64,000 nt of DNA from Desulfovibrio sp. JC010 (GTDB lineage: Bacteria; Desulfobacterota; Desulfovibrionia; Desulfovibrionales; Desulfovibrionaceae): NCBI RefSeq assembly GCF_010470675.1, contig NZ_VOIQ01000008.1, positions 150,243 through 214,242 on the forward strand, in the 5' to 3' direction. The translations under genes and the position numbers were made by a program. The notes beneath the pieces are model-generated. The model saw only the letters and a list, made by a program, of their open reading frames with translations, had not been told where the DNA came from and did no database searches. Positions 52,881 to 61,293 of the stretch are shown here, piece by piece (position 1 is the stretch's first letter; every line of letters begins with the position of its first letter).

Positions 52881-53333
52881 TCACATAAACTGATAAAACA
52901 AAAATGCGTTATAGGCAAAGTGGATAAGGGTCACCGAAACCAGACTGCGGTATCTCTGCCAGATATATCCGAAAGCCAACGAGGGGAAAAAGGTAAGCAA
53001 GGCCCAATGAGCGGGCTGGTGAACCAAATGCACGCAGGCAAAAGTCATAGAAGCCAAAAGGTTTGCCAGACTGAGCGGCCCCAGCTTCCATCCGTATCTG
53101 AAAAGACGATCAATCCCCTCCTGCAGCAGGAATCTGAAAAAAAACTCCTCAAAAAGAGCCTTGAGAAAAAGAATCCCCAAAGACAGCTTAATGTCAGGTT
53201 CAGGCACATACAGGCCTACAAATCCCAAGGAAAAAAATAAATAGAAAATGGGGTCAGTAAGGCTTATCGCCCCCCATTTGAACTGACACCAAATCCCTTT
53301 CAAGATTCGGTTTACGATAAAATCATAAACCAT
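52881..53333 (-). CDS. CPBP-family glutamic intramembrane protease, candidate JDVT-CTERM sorting protease (MrtJ-like)
   Basis: 150 residues, four to five hydrophobic helices. All three CPBP motifs are present: EEFFFR (62-67), F98-x3-H102 in FACVH, and H138-x3-N142 in HFAYN. Short CPBP proteins act as dedicated processing proteases in several C-terminal sorting systems, including the JDVT-CTERM system (NCBI name MrtJ, recalled). A JDVT-CTERM-like client is encoded four genes downstream on the same strand. A 155-bp gap separates it from gspD, so it could be the first gene of the unit or independent. The weak AGAAG site supports ATG 53333. Confidence 0.75.
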   Translation of the reverse strand: MVYDFIVNRILKGIWCQFKWGAISLTDPIFYLFFSLGFVGLYVPEPDIKLSLGILFLKALFEEFFFRFLLQEGIDRLFRYGWKLGPLSLANLLASMTFACVHLVHQPAHWALLTFFPSLAFGYIWQRYRSLVSVTLIHFAYNAFLFYQFM

Positions 53334-53426
53334 ACGCTTCTATATCTACCCAATTATTATATTATTCAGACACTTGAAAAGGACAAAACCATCATCCCGG
53401 TCAAGAGATTTCCTCTTGTAGCAGGT

Positions 53427-54521
53427 TTACACCCTCTCTAAAACCCTTAAAAGCACATCTTCCGGCATAACTTTTGTCAGACAGGCCAGATCGCCCCGAT
53501 CACAACTTTCTTTACCGCAGGGCTCACACTCAAGGCCGGCAACAACTTCCTCGTGTTCAGGGGACGGAAAGACCCAACTCCCGGAAGACCCTGGCATAAC
53601 GATGCTCTGCGTGCCCACGGCCACGGCAAAATGCCTTGGAGCGGAACAATTGCCTATATGCAGCTCCGCTCTTTCTATCAGGGCAGCCATGATTCTCAAC
53701 GAACCGGGCTTATCCACCATCACACACTTATCGGCAACTCCGGATTCTTCCATTACCTTAAGCGCGACGTCCTTTTCCCCGGGACCGTAGAGCAGGAAAA
53801 ATTTAAACTGCGGACGCTTTTCCGCAATCAAACGGATCAACCTCCCGTAATATTCCTCCGGCCACTTACGAGTATGCCTGCGGTGGGACGCATCTATGGT
53901 AATCAGCGGTTCATCTGCACCGACCCCCAAAGAGTCCAGACAGGACTCAGCTTCGGCCCGTTCCTGATCGGAAACGAATATTTTCGGGAGTTCCTGATTC
54001 CAGTCAATGCCCAAAGGCTTAAGTACTCCGGCCTTGTACATTGCTGCGTAACCATCGGGAATTGATTCCGGCCAGTTGGTATACAGCCAGCGGTTGTACC
54101 ACGGCGGCATTTCAGCCAGCTTCACCGGGGCATCGCTAAAAAGCACCACCCAGCGACAACGGGGCAACTGCTGAAAATCCACAATCAAGTCATAGCCGGC
54201 ACGCCCCACCTTCCAATAGAAAGCCAACGCCTTGACCGGATTGCGCAATTTTTCCTTTTTAATTGCCCAGATATGACTGACAGCCGGATTGTTATCAAAC
54301 ACCTGTGTGCATTTATCTTCAGTGAGAACATGAATCTCTGCGTCGGGGAATTTTTTATGTAGAAGGGAAACAGAAGGAGTGGCCAGCACCACGTCCCCGA
54401 TCTGGCGCAGCTGGCAGACAAGAATCTTCTTTGGATTAATGGATGAAATATCTTTCACGTAAAAAAGCTCACAAATCTTGTTTTGAACAGCAATGATGTC
54501 AGGACGGACGGAATAAAACAC
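53427..54521 (-). CDS. GT9-family LPS heptosyltransferase-like enzyme
   Basis: 364 residues. After a poorly conserved 30-residue N-terminus the GT9 strand begins KKILVCQLRQIGDVVLATPSVSLL. The donor side carries TIDASHRRHTRKWPEEYYGRLI, the HIGNCSAPRHFAVAVGT loop and a VFPSPEHEEVVAGLECEPCGKESCDRGDLACL cysteine-rich stretch near the end. GT9 members (WaaC/F/Q, RfaQ) add heptose to LPS core from ADP-heptose. Monocistronic in appearance, 93 bp from the CPBP gene. The specific position in the core is not predictable. Confidence 0.85.
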   Translation of the reverse strand: MFYSVRPDIIAVQNKICELFYVKDISSINPKKILVCQLRQIGDVVLATPSVSLLHKKFPDAEIHVLTEDKCTQVFDNNPAVSHIWAIKKEKLRNPVKALAFYWKVGRAGYDLIVDFQQLPRCRWVVLFSDAPVKLAEMPPWYNRWLYTNWPESIPDGYAAMYKAGVLKPLGIDWNQELPKIFVSDQERAEAESCLDSLGVGADEPLITIDASHRRHTRKWPEEYYGRLIRLIAEKRPQFKFFLLYGPGEKDVALKVMEESGVADKCVMVDKPGSLRIMAALIERAELHIGNCSAPRHFAVAVGTQSIVMPGSSGSWVFPSPEHEEVVAGLECEPCGKESCDRGDLACLTKVMPEDVLLRVLERV

Positions 54522-54658
54522 AACCTCTCGGCAAAGTCCAGACGAAGTAAAAGGAAAATAACTGCCCCAGAAAGGTCCCTACTCGCCAGCCTGCAAATAA
54601 TCCAGCGCAGTCTCAGGGTCAAGTTTCAGTAAAAAGAGCACCGTTTTTAAAATCAACT

Positions 54659-54688
54659 TTGACAAAAAGAGGCCAGATCAATTAGATT
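54659..54688 (+). promoter_or_regulatory. Candidate sigma-70 promoter for the periplasmic protein gene
   Basis: TTGACA at 54659-54664 and TAGATT at 54683-54688 (18-bp spacer, 4/6 match to TATAAT). It lies about 50 bp before the ATG at 54740. The intergenic region 54522-54739 is divergent, so it could also hold the promoter of the GT9 gene. Confidence 0.4.
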
Positions 54689-54739
54689 ACAACTAAGTAT
54701 GTTCCCACAATCATTTCATCAAGTAAAATGGGAGAAACC

Positions 54740-55321
54740 ATGAAAAAAATGACCATGAGCTTAATTGCTCTGCTTTTAATGGCTGTAATTTATCCTCAAA
54801 CGGCTTTTTCCGCAGACAAAATGAAAGACACCACCTTAAACCTGAGCTACACCCCCATCAGCATCGCCCTTCCCCCGTGTCCGGTCAAAATTGCGGTGGT
54901 CAAATTCACGGAAAGCAAACCCATTAAACAAATCGGGAAGAGCAACCTGTTTAATTATCTTCCTTCTGTGGATATCGGCACATGGATGGGACGGGCCGTC
55001 TACGCCCAGTTAAAAGCAGAAGGATTGGATGTCGAATATTTCGAAACCATGGATGATGCCGGAGAGATGTTCATAGTCACCGGAATTGCCAACAAAGTAT
55101 ACATCAACCGTCCCGGTCAGCTGGAGGTGCAGTACAAAGTCCGTCTTGACGGCATGGTCACCAGAAACAACAAACTGCTTTTCGCCCAGAACTACATCTC
55201 AAAGCAAAAGAAAAACATGAGCAACACCGGGGATAACGCTGGTAAACTTATGGCCGGCCTGCATGATATTTTCAGCATGTTTCTGCCTCAGGCCATAAAA
55301 ACAATTAATGAAAACAAATAA
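54740..55321 (+). CDS. Small periplasmic protein of unknown function
   Basis: 193 residues from ATG 54740 with GGGAGAAACC. Signal peptide about 1-25 (MTMSLIALLLMAVIYPQTAFSA-type, ending FSADK). No lipobox cysteine. Mature part: LPPCPVKIAVVKFTESKPIKQIGKS, then GTWMGRAVYAQLKAEGLDVEYFE, a layout that recalls ABC-transport auxiliary or YajG-like periplasmic proteins, without a firm match. It stands alone between divergent and convergent genes, with a strong hairpin after it. Not assigned. Confidence 0.65.
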   Translation: MKKMTMSLIALLLMAVIYPQTAFSADKMKDTTLNLSYTPISIALPPCPVKIAVVKFTESKPIKQIGKSNLFNYLPSVDIGTWMGRAVYAQLKAEGLDVEYFETMDDAGEMFIVTGIANKVYINRPGQLEVQYKVRLDGMVTRNNKLLFAQNYISKQKKNMSNTGDNAGKLMAGLHDIFSMFLPQAIKTINENK

Positions 55322-55345
55322 CTGTTTATCACATAATGTAAAATA

Positions 55346-55380
55346 TAATGCCCGGCATACACCCTGTATGCCGGGCATTA
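55346..55380 (+). terminator. Terminator after the periplasmic protein gene
   Basis: Perfect 15-bp stem: TAATGCCCGGCATAC (55346-55360) / GTATGCCGGGCATTA (55366-55380), 5-nt loop, 25 bp after the stop. It is followed by TATATACATT, moderately T-rich. Symmetric, so it may work on both strands. Confidence 0.7.
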
Positions 55381-55537
55381 TATATACATTAGAGAAGGTA
55401 TGCTATTTTAACAGCTTATGCTTGCATAGTGCATAAATAACCGCTATTAGAACCCTCCCCGAACAAAACATTTCCGACACACTATCCCATTAACATCCTT
55501 CCCATGAAGGAATGAGCAGCAATACACTGCAAGAACA

Positions 55538-56512
55538 ATGAATAATTTTATCAACAATATAGAATATCATCTCCCGGAACAGACAATAGACTGCCATGAA
55601 CTGGATAAAACCAAGCCCCACTGGCATGTCCGCAACTCACTGCCCAAAACCGGGGTCCGCTATCTCCATCACAGCGCAAAAGATGAAACAACCCTGCAAC
55701 TGGCCCATAAAGCCGCTTCCAAAGCTCTTGCAGGACTTTCAGAAAATGAATTGCCGGACACCCTGATTGTCTGCACCCAGACCCCGGACAGCCTGCTGCC
55801 CCATGTTTCAGCCTGCCTGCAGCACGAACTGGGCCTGCCGACTTCCACCAAATGTTTTGACATCAGCCTCGGCTGCAGCGGATACTGCTACGGGCTTTCC
55901 GTTGCTTACGGCTACATGGCTGCCGGTATTTCCGAGCGTGTTCTGCTGGTGACCGTAGACAACTACTCCAAAGCTATTGATCCGGAAAACAAGACCTCAT
56001 TCCTTATTTTCTCTGACGGATCCGCAGCCACAATTATCGATAAACCTGAAGCCGGGCCGTCATTTCTTTTCGGAACTGATGGTAGCCGCAGTGACTCCAT
56101 ACGCTGCCTGAATTCAGGAATCAGCGTTGCAACCGGTAATACAGACGACACTCCCATCGCCAAACCTGATCTGCAGATGGACGGGTTCAAGGTTTTCCAG
56201 TTCACAGTAAAAACCATTCCCGGAGAAATAGAGAAACTGGCAGAGCAGGCCGGAACGGGCATGGAGGGCATAGACCTGTTCGTATTTCATCAGGCCAGCA
56301 ACAAGGTACTTGAATCTCTTGCCGGCAAACTGGATATCCCGGATGAAAAAATGATCATGGATCTGTATGAAGTGGGCAACACAACCTCTTCCACCATACC
56401 CATCGCCCTCAAAAGGGCGGAAGAAAGCGGTAAGCTGCGCCGGGGCGACACAATTATGCTTTTCGGTTTCGGAATAGGGCTGAGCTGGTCCGGGGCAGTG
56501 CTGAAATATTAA
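55538..56512 (+). CDS. Beta-ketoacyl-ACP synthase III (FabH)-like thiolase-fold enzyme
   Basis: 324 residues. Catalytic triad visible: C113 in DISLGCSGY, H251 in FVFHQASNK and N281 in EVGNTTSST. FabH condenses acyl-CoA with malonyl-ACP. FabH-like enzymes outside fatty-acid operons often start or finish special acyl chains or act as acyltransferases. There is no fab gene beside it. Neighbours are a terminated small gene and a divergent oxidoreductase. A link to the ACP acyl-sugar module at 32 kb is possible but unproved. AAGAA before the ATG is a weak site. Confidence 0.85.
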   Translation: MNNFINNIEYHLPEQTIDCHELDKTKPHWHVRNSLPKTGVRYLHHSAKDETTLQLAHKAASKALAGLSENELPDTLIVCTQTPDSLLPHVSACLQHELGLPTSTKCFDISLGCSGYCYGLSVAYGYMAAGISERVLLVTVDNYSKAIDPENKTSFLIFSDGSAATIIDKPEAGPSFLFGTDGSRSDSIRCLNSGISVATGNTDDTPIAKPDLQMDGFKVFQFTVKTIPGEIEKLAEQAGTGMEGIDLFVFHQASNKVLESLAGKLDIPDEKMIMDLYEVGNTTSSTIPIALKRAEESGKLRRGDTIMLFGFGIGLSWSGAVLKY

Positions 56513-56515
56513 AAA

Positions 56516-56544
56516 AGCCTCCACCGTGAATCACGGAGGAGGCT
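56516..56544 (-). terminator. Intrinsic terminator between convergent genes
   Basis: AGCCTCC-A-CCGTG (56516-56528) pairs with CACGG-A-GGAGGCT (56532-56544) with one internal mismatch. On the minus strand it is followed by TTTTTT, giving a strong terminator for the oxidoreductase gene that ends at 56568. It begins just after the KAS III stop, so it may serve both genes. Confidence 0.75.
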
Positions 56545-56567
56545 GATAAAATCATATCCAATCAGAT

Positions 56568-57572
56568 TTAATCACTTATTTTCTTACATCCGCAGTTGTA
56601 GTTGTTATCTACAATTTTGAGCGCGAGACTGAGTGCTTCCAGACCGTCTTCCCCGGTTACCAGAGGAGTAGAATTCTCTTCACAGCACTTAAGGAAGGAT
56701 TCAATCTCCACACGCAGGGGTTCCCGTTTTTCAACTCTGAAACGGGTGAAATCACCTTCTGCAACACCGAACTTAGCTTTAAACCAGTCGCTCTGGTTTT
56801 CATTCTGCTCGGCTGCGTAGTTGGAGTTGAAAGTCAAGTTCTGGTTCAGATAATCGACAGTAAACATGCCGTTTTCACCGGTTACAGAAATTTCCCTGAT
56901 CTTGGTAGGGGTAACCCAGTTTACATCAAGAATACCGAGAATGCTGTTCTGAAATCTGAGCAAACCAAAGACAATATCTTCGTTGTCAGTATTCATTACT
57001 TTTGAAATTTCAGCAGTCATGGAATCGACTTCTGACTGCGCAACGTAACGCATCATGTCGAGTTCGTGGGTTGCAAGATCGCTTGCCACGCCAACATCGG
57101 TGATACGTCCCGGATAAGGAGACTGACGTCTGGAGTGGATGGTAAAAATTCTCCCCAACTGACCGTCGGCGAGTCTTTCCTTAAGCTGGGTTACAGCCGG
57201 GTTGAAACGTTCAATGTGCCCCACTTTCAGGACTCGGCCCACTTCTTTGGCCTTGGCGATCATTTCACGGGCCTGCTCCACTGTCTTAGCAATGGGTTTT
57301 TCAACCATGACGTGGACTCCGGCATCAAGGCAGTCCATGGTTGCCTGATGGTGGAAGGAGGTAGGCAGGGCAATGGTTACGGCATCTGGTTTTTCCTTGT
57401 CCAGCATTTCCCGGTAGTCTGTGTAGGGGCGTCCACCGTAAAGAGCGCAGAGCCGATCGGTCTGGGCTGTGTTATGATCAACGACACCAACGAGTTCGGA
57501 ATCTTTAATATCGGAATAAAGTCGAACATGGTGCTGTCCCATTGCACCTGTTCCGATAACAGCTGTTTTCAT
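56568..57572 (-). CDS. Gfo/Idh/MocA oxidoreductase, UDP-GlcNAc 3-dehydrogenase-like (WlbA/GnnA)
   Basis: 334 residues from ATG 57572 with AAGGAAATAACA upstream. A longer reading to 57614 has no site. N-terminal KTAVIGTGAMGQHHVRLY and EKPIAKTVEQAREM (catalytic Lys), then GHIERFNPAV with the family motif and a C-terminal YNCGCKK Cys pair. The GHIERFNP signature fits UDP-N-acetylglucosamine 3-dehydrogenases. The product, UDP-3-keto-GlcNAc, is the substrate of the WbpE/GnnB-like aminotransferase at 9481. Flanked by a terminator and a 220-bp AT-rich promoter region. Confidence 0.82.
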   Translation of the reverse strand: MKTAVIGTGAMGQHHVRLYSDIKDSELVGVVDHNTAQTDRLCALYGGRPYTDYREMLDKEKPDAVTIALPTSFHHQATMDCLDAGVHVMVEKPIAKTVEQAREMIAKAKEVGRVLKVGHIERFNPAVTQLKERLADGQLGRIFTIHSRRQSPYPGRITDVGVASDLATHELDMMRYVAQSEVDSMTAEISKVMNTDNEDIVFGLLRFQNSILGILDVNWVTPTKIREISVTGENGMFTVDYLNQNLTFNSNYAAEQNENQSDWFKAKFGVAEGDFTRFRVEKREPLRVEIESFLKCCEENSTPLVTGEDGLEALSLALKIVDNNYNCGCKKISD

Positions 57573-57792
57573 TGTTATTTCCTTATGTTCTGATTTGGAT
57601 AATATTACAGGCAAAAACGTTCAGTAATTCCAAATATAGTCATGCTTACCGATACTGGTAAGAACAAAATTGAGATTTTAAATTATCAAGATTGATTCAC
57701 GTGAGCAGTAGATAAATCAGAAACAAACGCAGGGCAATAATTAAATCCAAGCTGAATATTTTTAAACTATATGCCTAAAAACCAGTTCGTTT

Positions 57793-58392
57793 TTAAATTT
57801 TCACTTTCTGCAAAATAAACTCTTTTACCCGTGTCACTGATTCTTCAAGGGTTTCCTTATCTGTTTCCACAATCAGATCCGGATTTTCAGGAGCTTCATA
57901 CGGGGCGGAAATACCGGTGTAATTCTTAATTTTTCCTTCACGGGCCATTTTGTAAAACCCTTTCACGTCCCGCTCTTCGCATACTTCGAGCGGGCAGGTG
58001 ACAAATATTTCATAGAAATCATTATCCCCGATAATTTCCCGGGCCATCTGGCGGTCACTGAGTAATGGAGAAATAAAAGCACAGAGACAGACGGTGCTGT
58101 TTTCAACAAACAGCTTCGCCACCTCGGAAATCCGGCGGATATTTTCAGTACGGGCGGTAGGGGCAAAACTCAAATCAGCACACAAGCCATGACGCACATT
58201 GTCTCCGTCAAAAACATAGACTCTCATCAAATCATCAAAAAGCTCCTTCTCCACAGCATGGGCAATGGTTGATTTACCGGAACCCGAAAGGCCGGTAAAC
58301 CAGAACACAGCTGCCCGGTGTCCGTGGATATTCTCCCTGTCCTCACGAGAAACTTCGCCGCGAAACTTCTGAATATTTTTGTTTCCTGACAT
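57793..58392 (-). CDS. cysC: Adenylylsulfate kinase CysC
   Basis: 199 residues from ATG 58392, six bases before the end of mscS, with GGAGG ten bases upstream. A TTG at 58401 would overlap that site. P-loop GLSGSGKST (34-42), then FDGDNVRHGL and the APS-binding LLSDRQMAREIIG region. CysC phosphorylates APS to PAPS. In sulfate reducers APS is normally reduced directly, so this enzyme points to sulfation or an assimilatory need. It is coupled to the MscS-like gene. Cytoplasmic. Confidence 0.9.
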   Translation of the reverse strand: MSGNKNIQKFRGEVSREDRENIHGHRAAVFWFTGLSGSGKSTIAHAVEKELFDDLMRVYVFDGDNVRHGLCADLSFAPTARTENIRRISEVAKLFVENSTVCLCAFISPLLSDRQMAREIIGDNDFYEIFVTCPLEVCEERDVKGFYKMAREGKIKNYTGISAPYEAPENPDLIVETDKETLEESVTRVKEFILQKVKI

Positions 58393-58397
58393 TAAGC

Positions 58398-60044
58398 TCA
58401 ATCCTCCACCTTATGTAAATACACATCCTGCTGCGGGAAGGGCATGACGATTCCTTCAGCGTTGAACCGCTTGTATATGTCGCGGCTGAGAGTATGGATC
58501 AGCTTGCCCCGGTCATGGGGCCGGGCAGCCCAGCAGAGCAGTTCAAACTCAAGGGCTGAATCACCGAACCTGCGAAACCGGACCCGTGGTTCCGGTTTTG
58601 AAATGGCATAAGAATTACCATGCGCCAGTTCCATAAGAATTTCTTCGACCCGGTCAACATCAGAACCATAAGCCACCCCAAGCTTGATGCGTACCCTGAA
58701 ATGAGGATGAGGTCTGCTCTGGTTGACCACTTTACCATTGGTGATAACCGAGTTGGGAATGGTAATCATGATGTCATCACGGGTCTGAATTTTGGTACTG
58801 CGCATGCCCACAGCTTTGACTTCACCGCGATCCCCGTTATCAAGTACAATATAATCCCCGGCCCTGAACGGACGGTCCATAAAGATTGAAACCCCTCCGA
58901 AAAAGTTGGCCAATGTTTCACGGGCGGCCAGGGCAATGGCCATACCTGCGATACCTGCAGAAGCGAAAATCGCGGTTACCGGAATACCGAAATAGCTGCC
59001 GACATTATAAAAAAGCACAAATACCAGACCGAATGAGACCAGCCTGCACCCTAGCTTGATCACATCGGCATCAAGAGCTTCTTCCTTGATTTTAGAAGTA
59101 TGGAGAATACCGCGCATGACCACATCACCGCCAATGAGAATTGCTGTTCCGGCATAAATCGCGAAAACCAGCTCCATCATCATGGTGACAAAAGAAAGAA
59201 CATCGCCGGTAATATTGATCTGATCATCGGCTATGTACTCAATGACAATACAGACCATCATGGCATAGAGGGGGAAAAGCAACCGCTCCAGACGCCAACT
59301 CCACTTGCAGGACCTGCCTTTCAATGTCCGGTGCCACAGCCAGAAACCCCACATATTCAATCCACCCAGCACCATCAGCACGACCAGCGCAATCCACTGC
59401 CAAAGGGCCTGTCCTTCATACCCTTCCAGCATCCAGTCAGGAAGGTTCTTTAAAAATCCGTCAGGAATCATCCACCCGGAGGAATAAATATACTGCTCAT
59501 AAAAACCGGTATAATTCTCGCCCTTGTCAGCGCGATATGGAAGATGGTCCACTTCACCGTAATACTCCTCAAGTCTACGTACAGTCTCGGGAGTAAACAG
59601 ATAAGAGCCCATGCGCGGACCGTCAGGGCAACGGCCGATGGTGATTTCAGTATGCGGAATGCGCCAGAGCAGAATCTTTTGCTTCTTAACTTCATGCTTG
59701 TCAGGCACGTCCGCCATATCCGGCAACTCAATGCGGTCGAGAACCTCGCGCAGACGAAGTACGGACTCAATGCTTACATCGTTGACTATTGTGGGCGGAA
59801 CCTTGCTGAAATCAAAACAACGCTCCGCACGCTGCAAAAATTCACGTTGAAGAAACAGATCACCTTCAGCTGCTGTGGCCGCCTCGTAAAGCTTGTCAGT
59901 ATAATGGATGAAGCTGGAAAAAGTTGCTCTCGGACTGGAGGTATCCGGAGGCTCCAACGGGAAAATATTTGAAGCACATACCTGCTGTGTCAACAGAATC
60001 AAAAACATCAGTGTAGAAAAAATATAACGAACGCTGAATGACAT
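58398..60044 (-). CDS. Large MscS-family mechanosensitive channel
   Basis: 548 residues from ATG 60044 with AAGGGGATATTC. Signal-peptide-like start (ending VCAS), a periplasmic domain of about 180 residues, several membrane helices, and the MscS core with the pore-lining GIAGMAIALAARETLANFFGG and the beta domain beginning DRPFRAGDYIVLDNGDRGEV, followed by an alpha/beta C-terminus. Larger than E. coli MscS, like MscK/YbdG relatives. Gates on membrane tension. The cysC gene starts directly after its stop. Confidence 0.9.
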   Translation of the reverse strand: MSFSVRYIFSTLMFLILLTQQVCASNIFPLEPPDTSSPRATFSSFIHYTDKLYEAATAAEGDLFLQREFLQRAERCFDFSKVPPTIVNDVSIESVLRLREVLDRIELPDMADVPDKHEVKKQKILLWRIPHTEITIGRCPDGPRMGSYLFTPETVRRLEEYYGEVDHLPYRADKGENYTGFYEQYIYSSGWMIPDGFLKNLPDWMLEGYEGQALWQWIALVVLMVLGGLNMWGFWLWHRTLKGRSCKWSWRLERLLFPLYAMMVCIVIEYIADDQINITGDVLSFVTMMMELVFAIYAGTAILIGGDVVMRGILHTSKIKEEALDADVIKLGCRLVSFGLVFVLFYNVGSYFGIPVTAIFASAGIAGMAIALAARETLANFFGGVSIFMDRPFRAGDYIVLDNGDRGEVKAVGMRSTKIQTRDDIMITIPNSVITNGKVVNQSRPHPHFRVRIKLGVAYGSDVDRVEEILMELAHGNSYAISKPEPRVRFRRFGDSALEFELLCWAARPHDRGKLIHTLSRDIYKRFNAEGIVMPFPQQDVYLHKVED

Positions 60045-60121
60045 GAATATCCCCTTATTCAATTTATGCCGCACGTTAACATAATCCGTATAAGGATTAC
60101 CATTGTAAAATCATTAAAAAA

Positions 60122-60150
60122 AGCCTGTTTCTGCTAAACAGAAACAGGCT
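60122..60150 (-). terminator. Intrinsic terminator after wecB
   Basis: AGCCTGTTTCTG (60122-60133) and CAGAAACAGGCT (60139-60150), 12-bp perfect stem, 5-nt loop. On the minus strand it is followed by a run of seven T. It lies between the wecB stop and the mscS promoter region. Confidence 0.85.
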
Positions 60151-60188
60151 TTCGCATTAAAGATCATTCCAAGCTGAAATCAGACAAA

Positions 60189-61286
60189 TCACCCCAGAAA
60201 GTCCATCAGAACTTTCCAGATACGCTCTGAGGCGTGGCCGTCCCAGCCGTCTATTTTCGGGACCGGATTTCCGGTCTTCTTCAGCGCATTCCCCGTCTCG
60301 CGCAGAATATTTTCACCGGAAATCCCGGCCAGAACATTGGTACCCTGCTCGATGGTCACCGGGCGTTCAGTATTTTTACGAACAGTCACACAGGGCACGC
60401 CCAGCGCGGTTGTTTCTTCCTGCAATCCGCCGCTGTCGGTGATGACCACCTGCGCGTCCTTCCAGAGATACAAAGATTCTCTGAACGAAAGGGGCGGCAG
60501 GGTGTGCACGTTTTCGGAAAAGGAAATCCCGAACTGCGTCATCATCTTCTCAGTACGTGGATGGATGGGAAAAATCAGAGGCATGTCTTCAGCAATCTTG
60601 TTCAGTGCCTCAACAATCCCTTCCAGAACCTCACGCTTATCAACATTTGAAGGACGATGCATGGTCATGAATCCATAACGCCCGATCTTCTCCTTCAATT
60701 CACGGCTCTGATAATTATCCACAACCTCAGGTCCCAAACGGTCCACATTATGAAAGAGGTTGTCGATCATCACGTTGCCCACATGGAAAATAGTGTCCGC
60801 ATCCTTGCCCTCGCGGAGCAGGTTTTCGCGGCCATGCTCTTCAGTGGTAAAAAAAAGATTGCTGATGGAATCCGTAACCATGCGGTTGATTTCTTCAGGC
60901 ATGTCCATATCGCCGCTGCGCAGTCCGGCTTCCACATGGGCTACCGGAATATGCAGCTTGCGCGCAGTAATTGAACAAGCCAGCGTGGAATTAACATCGC
61001 CCACCACCACAACAAGGTCCGGTTTTTCATCTATGCACATTTTCTCGAAAGCGACCATGATCGCCCCGGTCTGTTCGGCATGGGTTCCGGTGGATTTGCC
61101 CATATTGAACTTGGGCTTAGGGATATCCAGATCTTCAAAGAACACCTGCGACATCTGGCGGTCGTAATGCTGCCCGGTATAGACCATCTGACACTCAACG
61201 CCCGCAACATCACGCGATGCACGAAAAATAGGCGCGACTTTCATCAAATTAGGCCGCGCACCCGCAACAAGAAATACTTTTTTCAT
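60189..61286 (-). CDS. wecB: UDP-N-acetylglucosamine 2-epimerase, non-hydrolysing (WecB)
   Basis: 365 residues from ATG 61286 with GGAGGC 8 bp upstream, lying in repeat GCCGCCGGAGGC. A reading from 61340 would extend through the repeat. Blocks: VAGARPNLMKVAPI, VVVGDVNSTLACSI, HVEAGLRSGDMDMPEEINRM, TMHRPSNVD, VITDSGGLQEE and VTVRKNTERPVTIEQGTN. Interconverts UDP-GlcNAc and UDP-ManNAc for surface glycans. Monocistronic with its own terminator. Confidence 0.95.
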   Translation of the reverse strand: MKKVFLVAGARPNLMKVAPIFRASRDVAGVECQMVYTGQHYDRQMSQVFFEDLDIPKPKFNMGKSTGTHAEQTGAIMVAFEKMCIDEKPDLVVVVGDVNSTLACSITARKLHIPVAHVEAGLRSGDMDMPEEINRMVTDSISNLFFTTEEHGRENLLREGKDADTIFHVGNVMIDNLFHNVDRLGPEVVDNYQSRELKEKIGRYGFMTMHRPSNVDKREVLEGIVEALNKIAEDMPLIFPIHPRTEKMMTQFGISFSENVHTLPPLSFRESLYLWKDAQVVITDSGGLQEETTALGVPCVTVRKNTERPVTIEQGTNVLAGISGENILRETGNALKKTGNPVPKIDGWDGHASERIWKVLMDFLG

Positions 61287-61293
61287 CAGGAAT

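Noticed and set aside
58153-58160. GGCGGTAG, an ops/JUMPstart-like octamer
   Set aside because: It lies inside cysC on the non-transcribed orientation, not in an operon leader, so chance is the best explanation.
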